A stretch of 7,763 nucleotides of DNA from Nitrospinota bacterium (GTDB taxonomy: Bacteria > JADFOP01 > DATKYB01), in contig DATKYB010000092.1 of assembly GCA_035528715.1 (NCBI GenBank), positions 1-7,763 of the forward strand, in the 5' to 3' direction. The notes below the pieces were generated by a model. It saw nothing but the letters and a program-made list of their open reading frames with translations, made no database searches and was not told the origin of the DNA. A program made the translations under genes and the position numbers. This document shows, piece by piece, positions 1-5,980 of this stretch (position 1 is the first letter of the stretch; each line of letters starts with the position of its first letter).

Positions 1-1
1 G

Positions 2-85
2 GATTTGGTTCAAGCTGTACAGGAGCTTTATCTAGCTGAGAGGGAGATAAATAACGGATACCCTCTCCTTTTTATAAGGATATGA
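2..85 (+). CDS. 3' end of an unrecognised upstream gene (partial)
   Basis: From base 2 one frame stays open for 27 codons and stops at TGA 83-85; its tail reads INNGYPLLFIRI, preceded by a run that looks helical (VQAVQELYLAERE). The other two plus-strand frames hit stops by about position 39. The stop lies 7 nt before the GTG of the next gene, and that gene's ribosome-binding site sits inside these last codons, the usual spacing of an operon. I do not recognise the family from so short a tail. It could be a chance open frame, so confidence is moderate at best. Confidence 0.45.
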   Translation, partial: DLVQAVQELYLAEREINNGYPLLFIRI

Positions 86-92
86 ATACATC

Positions 93-782
93 GTGAAAAA
101 ATCGAGTCTAAAAAAACTTGTATTAATCTTTCTTATTCTTAGTATTTTAATTTTTATTAAATATCTTGATATTTTTCATTTTTTTACTCTTGAGAATATT
201 AAAACACAGAGAGGATTTCTCTTAGAATACGTACAAGATAAATATATAGCATCTATTATTTCCTTTATTTTTATCTATGTTTTTGTAACGGCTTTTTCTA
301 TACCCGGGGCTACTGTTCTCACTTTGCTAGGAGGGTTCTTATTTATGCCTCTTTTTGCAACGATCTATGTTAATATTGGTGCAACCATTGGTGCCAGCTT
401 GATTTTTCTGGCTGCTCGGTATCTGATAGGAAACCGGGTTCAACAGAAATATTCTGAGAGGTTAGCTGCCTTTAACAGAGAAATTGAAAAACATGGAAAG
501 AACTACTTATTGACTCTCAGGCTGATTCCGATATTTCCATTCTTCTTGGTTAATTTATTGCCTGCCCTGACAAAAATACCCTTTAAGACCTTCTTCTGGA
601 CAACCTCTTTAGGGATTATTCCCGGGACCTTTGTTTATGCGTATGCAGGAAGACAGTTTGGAAGTATCAATTCTATAAATGAGATATTTTCAATAAAGAT
701 ATTCGTAGCATTTACTTTGCTTGGTCTTATGACCCTTGTTCCTGTTGTTTTAAAGAGGTTCAAAAAAGAAGCCTTCACTTAG
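93..782 (+). CDS. TVP38/TMEM64 family (VTT / SNARE-associated) inner-membrane protein
   Basis: A 229-residue polytopic membrane protein of the TVP38/TMEM64 family (PF09335, the DedA-like VTT superfamily). Hydrophobic segments lie near residues 8-24, 52-70, 72-110 (broken by loops), 138-160, 165-186 and 200-220. Family marks are the glycine-rich re-entrant region around residues 71-101 (PGATVLTLLGG, then NIGATIGAS), RLIPIFPF at 143-150 followed by NLLPAL, and the late GIIPGTFVYAYAG at 174-186. Length is typical. The start is GTG with AAGGA at 76-80; spacing is rather long (12 nt), but no better start exists, because ATG 82 runs into a stop after four codons. Relatives are implicated in lipid handling or membrane homeostasis, and some sit beside redox genes; no substrate can be read here. 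It probably shares a transcript with the partial gene before it. Confidence 0.88.
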   Translation: MKKSSLKKLVLIFLILSILIFIKYLDIFHFFTLENIKTQRGFLLEYVQDKYIASIISFIFIYVFVTAFSIPGATVLTLLGGFLFMPLFATIYVNIGATIGASLIFLAARYLIGNRVQQKYSERLAAFNREIEKHGKNYLLTLRLIPIFPFFLVNLLPALTKIPFKTFFWTTSLGIIPGTFVYAYAGRQFGSINSINEIFSIKIFVAFTLLGLMTLVPVVLKRFKKEAFT

Positions 783-806
783 AGCCCAATAAAAAAACTC
801 ACGCCA

Positions 807-822
807 TTTATCTAAAGATAAA
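807..822. repeat. Short palindrome before the macro-domain gene
   Basis: TTTATCT (807-813) and AGATAAA (816-822) are perfect 7-bp inverted repeats separated by two A. The repeat ends one base before the seven-G ribosome-binding tract of the macro-domain gene. It could be a small operator or a weak hairpin that modulates access to the ribosome-binding site. Its A/T richness makes chance quite possible. Confidence 0.3.
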
Positions 823-823
823 A

Positions 824-830
824 GGGGGGG
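824..830 (+). promoter_or_regulatory. Unusual all-G ribosome-binding tract
   Basis: Seven consecutive G lie 4 nt before ATG 835 and are the only purine-rich stretch at Shine-Dalgarno distance. Pairing with the anti-SD would use GG or GGG registers instead of the AGGAG seen before neighbouring genes. The spacing supports the ATG at 835. A homopolymer of this length is prone to slippage, which would change the register. Confidence 0.6.
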
Positions 831-834
831 TATA

Positions 835-1371
835 ATGGAATTCTTGGATGGTAAAATAAAAGTGAAAAGAGGAGACATAACAACTGAAAAGGTAGATGCT
901 GTTGTCAATGCCGCTAATAGTACACTTCTTGGAGGCGGTGGTGTGGATGGGGCGATTCATAGGAGGGGAGGTTCGGCCATTTTAGAGGAGTGCAGGGAGA
1001 TTAGAAAGACCAAATATCCTGATGGATTGCCTGCAGGAGAGGCAGTGATGACAACAGGAGGAGAGATGCCAGCAAAATACGTTATCCATACAGTAGGTCC
1101 AATCTGGCATGGAGGGAAAAAGGATGAAGAGAAAAAACTAAAAGATTGCTATTTGAATTCGTTAAAAGTAGCTGTTGATAATCAATGCAAGACCATTGCC
1201 TTTCCAGCAATCTCAACAGGTGTTTATGGTTATCCAAGGGAGTTGGCTGCGAAGGTATCTTCAAAAGCTGCAAAAGATTTCCTAGAAGAACATAAAGAGA
1301 TTGAAAAGGTCATTTTTGTTTTCTTTTCAGAAGATGATATGGAAATATTTCTTGATCATTGTATTTTTTGA
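835..1371 (+). CDS. Macro-domain protein, YmdB-like O-acetyl-ADP-ribose deacetylase
   Basis: A 178-residue, single-domain soluble macro protein close in layout to E. coli YmdB. Visible motifs are GDIT (13-16), the ADP-ribose-binding NAANSTLLGGGGVDGAIH (25-42), HTVGPIW (85-91) and PAISTGVYGYP (124-134). By alignment with YmdB, Asn28 and Asp38 match its catalytic Asn25 and Asp35, and Tyr131 lies in the diphosphate loop. Macro proteins of this class hydrolyse O-acetyl-ADP-ribose and can remove ADP-ribose from proteins or dephosphorylate ADP-ribose-1''-phosphate; which substrate applies here cannot be told. Nothing is missing, and length equals that of the family. The next gene begins 38 nt downstream, so the two are probably co-transcribed. 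Confidence 0.95.
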   Translation: MEFLDGKIKVKRGDITTEKVDAVVNAANSTLLGGGGVDGAIHRRGGSAILEECREIRKTKYPDGLPAGEAVMTTGGEMPAKYVIHTVGPIWHGGKKDEEKKLKDCYLNSLKVAVDNQCKTIAFPAISTGVYGYPRELAAKVSSKAAKDFLEEHKEIEKVIFVFFSEDDMEIFLDHCIF

Positions 1372-1397
1372 TTGTTTTAAGAAGGAATAAAAATATA

Positions 1398-1404
1398 AAA
1401 GGAG
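1398..1404 (+). promoter_or_regulatory. Ribosome-binding site fixing the epimerase start
   Basis: AAAGGAG lies 5 nt before ATG 1410. It selects this ATG over an in-frame TTG at 1359 that lies inside the end of the macro gene, lacks a Shine-Dalgarno sequence, and would put 17 unconserved residues before the Rossmann strand. Confidence 0.75.
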
Positions 1405-1409
1405 TAGGG

Positions 1410-2330
1410 ATGTATAAAAGATCAATATTAATAACCGGGGCAACAGGATTTATAGGAAAAGAGCTTTGCAGGGTTCTTAAAGAAAAAGGGCATGAAATAA
1501 TTATTCTCACACGAAATCCAGAAAAGGCCAAAGAGAGATTGTCAGGTATTACTGAAATAAAAAAATGGAGCGCCCTTAAAGAACTCCCTCCTGTTCAAAC
1601 TATTGAAAAAGCTCAGGCTGTTATTCATCTTGCTGGAGAGAATATTTCTGGAAGATGGAATGAGGATAAAAAAAGGCTGATTAGAGAAAGCCGTATTTTA
1701 AGTACACAAAATATTGTGAAAGCAATGGAAGAGGCCAGAACTCGTCCAGAGCTATTTATCTCTGCCTCAGCCATTGGATATTATGGAGATAGAGGGGATG
1801 AGATCTTAACCGAAGATTCAACACCAGGGAAAGGTTTCTTGACTGATATATGCAAGGATTGGGAAGAAGAGGCCAAGAAGGCAGAAAAGTTAGGGTTGAG
1901 GGTCGTACGCCTTCGTATAGGGATTGTTTTAGGTCCTAATGGTGGTGCCTTAAAGGAGATGCTCTTCCCTTTTAAACTCGGGTTGGGTGGAGCATTAGGT
2001 AATGGAAAACAATGGATGGCATGGATTCATCGAGAAGACCTGATTGGAATAATACTCCACATTTTACAAAACAAAGATATTAAAGGTGCAGTAAATGGGA
2101 CTGCTCCAGAACCCGTACAAAACAAAGTATTTTCCAAGACCCTCGGTCATGTCCTTCACCGCCCTGTTGTCTTTAACATTCCTGCCTTTGCCCTTAAAAT
2201 GTTATTTGGAGAATTTGCTGAATTTTTATTGTACAGCGAGAGAGTATTACCTAAAAGGATTGAAGATTTTAATTATCAATTTAGGTATCGTACGCTTGAA
2301 CCCGCATTAAAAGAATGTTTATTAAAGTAA
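1410..2330 (+). CDS. TIGR01777-type NAD(P)-binding epimerase (SDR39U1/YfcH-like)
   Basis: A 306-residue extended short-chain dehydrogenase/reductase fold. The N-terminus carries the dinucleotide-binding GATGFIG (10-16) in the first beta-alpha unit. VIHLAGENISGRW (71-83) and SASAIGYYGDRGDE (118-131) are signatures of the TIGR01777 family (YfcH in E. coli, SDR39U1 in eukaryotes), as are RIGIVLGPNGGAL (169-181) and WMAWIHREDL (202-211). The C-terminal part from about residue 245, starting GHVLHRP, is the DUF1731-type tail. Length is normal. The family's substrate is unknown; relatives are called sugar-nucleotide epimerases only by fold. Its position 38 nt after the macro gene suggests a shared transcript. 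It is followed by 112 AT-rich bases before rtcA, in which I see no convincing terminator or promoter. Confidence 0.93.
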   Translation: MYKRSILITGATGFIGKELCRVLKEKGHEIIILTRNPEKAKERLSGITEIKKWSALKELPPVQTIEKAQAVIHLAGENISGRWNEDKKRLIRESRILSTQNIVKAMEEARTRPELFISASAIGYYGDRGDEILTEDSTPGKGFLTDICKDWEEEAKKAEKLGLRVVRLRIGIVLGPNGGALKEMLFPFKLGLGGALGNGKQWMAWIHREDLIGIILHILQNKDIKGAVNGTAPEPVQNKVFSKTLGHVLHRPVVFNIPAFALKMLFGEFAEFLLYSERVLPKRIEDFNYQFRYRTLEPALKECLLK

Positions 2331-2442
2331 GGTTTAAAGCTATCATTTAGATATTCTCTTTTAAGAAGATATGAACTTTAACTCTCTCGTTTTTATTATC
2401 TTCCTTTTATAAATAATCTTAAAAATTTTTTAGGAGCAGAAA

Positions 2443-3513
2443 ATGGGTGATACCGTTTATATTGATGGTTCCTATGGAGAGGGAGGAGGCCAGATATTAA
2501 GAACAAGCCTTTCTCTGGGAGCTATCCTGGGTAGAGAAGTAGAAATAAACAATATAAGGACAGGAAGGAAGGACCCTGGTTTATCTTCTCAACATCTTAT
2601 AAGCGCCGAAGCAGTGGCAAAAATAACTGGCGGAGAATTGATAGGAGCTGAATTGGGTTCACAAAAGATTAGACTGATACCGAGAAATATAAAGAGCGGG
2701 GAGTATCTCTTTGATGTGGCTGAAAAGAGAGGAAGTGCTGGTTCTACAGGGATGGTCTTCCAGACCTTAGCTCCAATATTGGCCTTTGCCAAAAGAGAAT
2801 CTATTGTGTGTATAAAAGGGGGAACACATACAAAGTGGAGTCCTCCCATAGATTACATAAGGGAAGTATTTTTACCTGTTGTTGAGAGGACGGGATTTAT
2901 AGGTAAGATAGAAACCGTTGAGTGGGGATGGTATCCAAAAGGTGGGGGAAAGATAAAAGGGACAATATCCCCGATAAAAGAACTAAAATCTTTAGACTTG
3001 ATTGAGAGAGGTTCACTTAAATCCTTAACTGGTCTTTCTGTTGTATCTAATTTATCCCTTTCTATTGTGGGAAGACAGAAAAACAGGGTAAAAATGCTAC
3101 TAAAGGATAGAGGAATCGATATCAATATAAATATAATGAAATCTCCTTCTAAAGGTAAGGGAACATTTGTATTTATCCTCGCAGAATTTGAGAATAGTTT
3201 GGCAGGGTTTAGCTCTCTTGGAGAAAGGGGGAAGTCGGCAGAGAAAGTGGCAGATGAAGCAGTGGTTCAATTTTTGGCTTATTATGATTCCAAGGCTTGT
3301 ATAGACCCTTATCTTTCAGACCAGCTTATACTTTATATGGTCCTTGCATCTGGTCGTTCTCAATTTACCTGTTCAAAAATAACACGTCACCTCTTAACAA
3401 ATATAAGGACAATACAAAAGTTTTTACCAAAAGGTATTAAGGTGAATGGTAAGGAAGGAGAGAGAGGGAGTGTATCTGTAAAAGGGGTTGGATGGAAAGG
3501 AAAGAAAGAATGA
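2443..3513 (+). CDS. rtcA: RNA 3'-terminal phosphate cyclase RtcA
   Basis: RtcA uses ATP to convert an RNA 3'-phosphate to a 2',3'-cyclic phosphate through covalent enzyme-AMP and RNA-adenylate intermediates. The 356-residue protein begins IDGSYGEGGGQILR (7-20), the family hallmark, and continues with GRKDPGLSSQHL (41-52), RGSAGST (96-102) and GGTHTKWSPP (126-135). Residues of about 184-280 form the small inserted domain. His316 in RHLLTN (315-320) aligns with the adenylated His309 of E. coli RtcA, so the enzyme looks active. The GGTHTKWSPP form resembles archaeal and deep-bacterial members more than the enterobacterial one. Length is slightly above the usual 340, with a lysine-rich tail. AGGAG at 2432-2436 fixes ATG 2443. 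Neither the ligase RtcB nor the activator RtcR is in the window. Its stop overlaps a micro-ORF by 4 nt. Confidence 0.96.
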   Translation: MGDTVYIDGSYGEGGGQILRTSLSLGAILGREVEINNIRTGRKDPGLSSQHLISAEAVAKITGGELIGAELGSQKIRLIPRNIKSGEYLFDVAEKRGSAGSTGMVFQTLAPILAFAKRESIVCIKGGTHTKWSPPIDYIREVFLPVVERTGFIGKIETVEWGWYPKGGGKIKGTISPIKELKSLDLIERGSLKSLTGLSVVSNLSLSIVGRQKNRVKMLLKDRGIDININIMKSPSKGKGTFVFILAEFENSLAGFSSLGERGKSAEKVADEAVVQFLAYYDSKACIDPYLSDQLILYMVLASGRSQFTCSKITRHLLTNIRTIQKFLPKGIKVNGKEGERGSVSVKGVGWKGKKE

Positions 3514-3593
3514 ATGAAAATCATCAAACAAGCCTTATTACATCAGATTTTTTGACAAAGGAAAGTGAGGAGAGTATCATTCTAAATACATAG
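3510..3593 (+). CDS. Possible 27-codon micro-ORF coupled to rtcA
   Basis: ATG 3510 overlaps the rtcA TGA (3511-3513) as ATGA, the classic arrangement of translational coupling. A purine-rich GGAAAGGAAAG stretch lies just upstream. The frame reads MNENHQTSLITSDFL and continues to TAG 3591-3593, giving 27 residues, hydrophilic and with no membrane segment. I recognise no family. The same bases hold a strong promoter, so the frame may be incidental or a decayed gene remnant. Confidence is low. Confidence 0.22.
   Translation: MNENHQTSLITSDFLTKESEESIILNT
3552..3580 (+). promoter_or_regulatory. Near-consensus sigma-70 promoter for ispH-ubiA
   Basis: TTGACA (3552-3557) is a perfect -35 box. After exactly 17 bases comes TATCAT (3575-3580), five of six matches to the -10 consensus. 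The start point would fall near 3587, leaving a leader of about 29 nt that contains the ribosome-binding site of the fusion gene. This is the best promoter match in the window and marks a new transcription unit after rtcA. Confidence 0.72.
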
Positions 3594-3606
3594 AGGAACA
3601 TAGAAG

Positions 3607-3611
3607 AGGAG
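3607..3611 (+). promoter_or_regulatory. ispH: Ribosome-binding site supporting a TTG start
   Basis: AGGAG lies 4 nt before TTG 3616. No ATG or GTG fits here, and the TTG places the first iron-sulfur cysteine at residue 12, as in other IspH proteins. This supports the TTG as the true start. Confidence 0.75.
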
Positions 3612-3615
3612 AATA

Positions 3616-5364
3616 TTGAAAATAAAGGTTGCGAATACTGCAGGGTTTTGTAAAGGTGTTAAGAGGGCTATGAATATCGTCTTGGATACAGCCAACAGGA
3701 AGAAAAAGAATATCTATACCTATGGTCCTTTGATACATAATCCCCAGGCAGTAGAACTTCTTGAATCGAAAAATGTGAAGATTGTAAATGAGATATCTGA
3801 AATTTCTTCAGGGACAGTTATCATCAGGACCCATGGAATCAGTCCCGAGATAAAAAAGGGAATTGAAGAATCTGGAGCAAATATCTGCGATGCGACATGT
3901 CCTGATGTCATGAAGGTTCAGTATCTCATAAAGAGATACTCAGAAAGAGGGTATTTCATCGTCATTGTAGGTGATAGAGGTCATCCAGAAGTGATCGCCC
4001 ATCTTGGATTCAGCAACGGTAAAGGGATTGTGGTCGATTCTCTAGAAGAGTTGGATCAAATCCCTGAAAGGGAAAAGATATGCGTTGTGGTCCAAACCAC
4101 ATATAATCATGACAGATTTCAAGAGATTGCAAATATCATTCAGAAAAGATTTCCTCAATCAGAGATATATAACACCATATGTGATGCGACATTTAAGAGA
4201 CAAAGAGAGGTGCGAGAGATATGTGAAGAGGTTGATTGCATGGTTATTGTAGGGGGGAGGAATAGTGGTAATACAATCAGACTTGTAAAAATAGCTGAAT
4301 CAACAGGAACTCCCACCATTCATGTAGAGACCGAAGAGGAAATAGATGAGGAGAAATTATCACGATTTAATTTTATTGGGATCAGTGCAGGAGCATCTAC
4401 ACCTAACTGGTTGATTCAGAAGGTTATCGATCGAATTGAGGGTATTAAGGAAAGAAAAAAAGAAAAAACTCCTCTTTTAACAGATGGTTTGAAACTATTA
4501 GTCAGGGCCAATATATATGTTGCATTAGGGGCGGGATTTTTAACTTATGCCACTTCTCTCTTGCAGGGAATTAAACCAGTTTCAGAAACATTCTTCATCT
4601 CGAGCCTCTATGTATTTTCAATGCATGTATTAAATAGATTTACCGATAGAACAGCAGGGAGATTTAATGACCCCGCAAGAATAAAATTTTATGAGAGACA
4701 TAGTAAAGTATTAATCATATCGGGTATTGTCTCCATAGCAATAAGTTTACTTATCGCTTCAAAACTCGGTTTCATTCCATTTATAATTTTGCTTGCCTCC
4801 TGCTTGTTGGGTATTTTTTACAGTATAAAGTTAATTCCCAAGGGTTGGAAGAAAATTAAATATAAAAGATTAAAGGATATCCCTGCCTCAAAGGATATCT
4901 TTATAGCCTTGGCTTGGTCTACGGTAACGGTTATTCTTCCCTTTATGGCAGACAAGAAAGGGGTTTTTTTACCTATGATTATCAGTTTTTTATTTGCCTT
5001 TTTTGTTGTCTTGATAAGAGCAATTATATTTGATTTAAGGGATATCCAAGGAGACAGAATCGTTGGTCGGGAAACGCTTCCCATTATAATAGGAGAGAAT
5101 AAAGCAGAAAATATAATATTAGGATTGGGGGCTATAGTAGGATTTACTTTAATAATCTCAATATTTTTTCACTGGATCTCTTCCCTTGGATGGTTGTTCT
5201 GCATATCTATAATTTATATATTTTTCTATCTGTATCTTTATAAAAAAAGGATGTTTGCTCAAAGGCTTTCTTGGGAGACCATTATAGATGGGAATTTTGT
5301 TCTATTAGGATTAGTGGCCTTTTTGTGGAATTCACTATATCAAAGCCCTTTTTCATTGTATTAA
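3616..5364 (+). CDS. ispH: Bifunctional fusion: IspH (HMBPP reductase) plus UbiA-family prenyltransferase
   Basis: One uninterrupted 582-residue frame. Residues 1-275 are a full IspH (LytB), which reduces HMBPP to IPP and DMAPP at the end of the MEP pathway. Fe-S ligands are Cys12 (GFCKGV), Cys95 (ATCPDV) and Cys189 (TICDAT). Substrate residues align with E. coli: His41, His73 and His123, Glu125, Thr161/Thr162, Ser217, Asn219 and Ser261. Residues of about 276-295 are a charged linker (KERKKEK). From about 296 the protein is a UbiA-type membrane domain with about nine hydrophobic segments (near 296-316, 323-339, 365-382, 386-405, 428-444, 451-472, 498-519, 522-543, 559-574). The second Asp motif is intact (DLRDIQGDR, Asp473, Asp476, Asp480). 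The first is altered: NRFTDRTAG (340-348) keeps Asn340 and Asp344 but has Arg341 and Gly348 where aspartates are usual. The prenyl acceptor is unknown. A second TAA follows the stop immediately. Confidence 0.95.
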   Translation: MKIKVANTAGFCKGVKRAMNIVLDTANRKKKNIYTYGPLIHNPQAVELLESKNVKIVNEISEISSGTVIIRTHGISPEIKKGIEESGANICDATCPDVMKVQYLIKRYSERGYFIVIVGDRGHPEVIAHLGFSNGKGIVVDSLEELDQIPEREKICVVVQTTYNHDRFQEIANIIQKRFPQSEIYNTICDATFKRQREVREICEEVDCMVIVGGRNSGNTIRLVKIAESTGTPTIHVETEEEIDEEKLSRFNFIGISAGASTPNWLIQKVIDRIEGIKERKKEKTPLLTDGLKLLVRANIYVALGAGFLTYATSLLQGIKPVSETFFISSLYVFSMHVLNRFTDRTAGRFNDPARIKFYERHSKVLIISGIVSIAISLLIASKLGFIPFIILLASCLLGIFYSIKLIPKGWKKIKYKRLKDIPASKDIFIALAWSTVTVILPFMADKKGVFLPMIISFLFAFFVVLIRAIIFDLRDIQGDRIVGRETLPIIIGENKAENIILGLGAIVGFTLIISIFFHWISSLGWLFCISIIYIFFYLYLYKKRMFAQRLSWETIIDGNFVLLGLVAFLWNSLYQSPFSLY

Positions 5365-5453
5365 TAATCGATATATGATATCTTTTTTAGTGAAAATCTT
5401 TTAAATATCTATTACTATATGAATTTATCAAAGGATAGCTTAGAAAGTCAAAT

Positions 5454-5482
5454 TTGTAATAAAAATTTAAAGATAGATAAAT
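5454..5482 (+). promoter_or_regulatory. Weak candidate promoter before the tandem HicB-like gene
   Basis: TTGTAA (5454-5459) followed after 17 bases by ATAAAT (5477-5482) is a modest sigma-70-like match in a very A/T-rich 141-nt gap, where such matches arise easily. If real, transcripts would start near 5490 with only a short leader before ATG 5506. Confidence 0.2.
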
Positions 5483-5505
5483 AAACTAAAAAATTTTATT
5501 ACACA

Positions 5506-5940
5506 ATGAAAAAATTTGTATTTTCAGCAGTAATACATAAGGCGGATGAAGATGAATACACAGCTAATGTACCACTTTTACCAGGATGTTTTGCAAGTGG
5601 AAATTCAGAAGAAGCAGTGCTTGAAGAGGTAAAAAATAAAGTTAAGAATTTTTTGACGAGTGAATACAGCGAAGATGAATCCCCACCGGGTGAAATTACG
5701 GAAGTTATTGAGGTAAAAGTTGAGGGTAAGGTCTTGAAATATACGGCTTTCTTTTTTCCAATGGGAGGGGATGAATATAAGGTTCTGTTTCCCTTTCTCC
5801 CTGGATGCGTGGCTAAAGGAAAAACTTATGAAGAGGCCCTAAACCAGATTAAAAAAGAAATAAATATATTTGCAGCGATTCCATCAACAAAAGAGCTATT
5901 TGTTCAAGAGAAGATTAAAAAGATTGAGATTGAATTTTAG
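5506..5940 (+). CDS. Tandem HicB-like domain protein, no HicA partner
   Basis: A 144-residue soluble protein made of two copies of the HicB-like (UPF0150/DUF1902-type) alpha-beta fold. Copy 1 spans about residues 4-50 (DEYTANVPLLPGCFASGNS, then EEAVLEEVK). Copy 2 spans about 78-123 (DEYKVLFPFLPGC, VAKGKTYEEALNQIKKEI). Each has the typical pattern: beta strand, acidic D/E-E-Y turn, strand, LPGC (25-28 and 98-101), then EEA and an amphipathic helix. Residues 51-77 link them. There is no C-terminal ribbon-helix-helix or helix-turn-helix, which true HicB antitoxins usually carry, and no HicA-like toxin frame lies on either side. It is therefore unlikely to be a standard antitoxin; a binding or regulatory role is a guess. 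The start lacks a Shine-Dalgarno sequence, but an in-frame stop at 5482-5484 and the domain boundary support ATG 5506. Confidence 0.8.
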   Translation: MKKFVFSAVIHKADEDEYTANVPLLPGCFASGNSEEAVLEEVKNKVKNFLTSEYSEDESPPGEITEVIEVKVEGKVLKYTAFFFPMGGDEYKVLFPFLPGCVAKGKTYEEALNQIKKEINIFAAIPSTKELFVQEKIKKIEIEF

Positions 5941-5964
5941 TAAAATAAAAAAAAATTAATATAC

Positions 5965-5971
5965 AAAGGAG
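5965..5971 (+). promoter_or_regulatory. hflX: Ribosome-binding site facing an ATA codon
   Basis: AAAGGAG is a strong Shine-Dalgarno sequence. No ATG, GTG or TTG follows at usable distance in any frame; the nearest in-frame candidate is ATA 5981 after a 9-nt spacer. The next ATG (5994) is out of frame and stops after six codons. The site argues that hflX translation begins here and not at TTG 6089, which has no Shine-Dalgarno. Confidence 0.6.
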
Positions 5972-5980
5972 CCTTATAAA

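Noticed and set aside
82-96. Four-codon ATG frame overlapping the GTG start of the TVP38 gene as a leader peptide
   Set aside because: The ribosome-binding site would be only 1 nt from this ATG, and the peptide is too short to distinguish from chance.
1359-1409. TTG start extending the epimerase by 17 codons into the end of the macro gene
   Set aside because: No Shine-Dalgarno precedes it, the added residues do not look like family sequence, and AAAGGAG lies 5 nt before ATG 1410, which starts right before the Rossmann strand.
2296-2442. Promoter boxes before rtcA (TTGAAC near 2296; TATAAA near 2408)
   Set aside because: Neither has a partner box at correct spacing with more than a modest match; in sequence this A/T-rich such hexamers are expected by chance.
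5370-5388. GATAT-ATG-ATATC palindrome followed by six T after the ispH-ubiA stop, as a terminator
   Set aside because: The stem is only 5 bp with a single G-C pair, too weak for an intrinsic terminator in such A/T-rich sequence.
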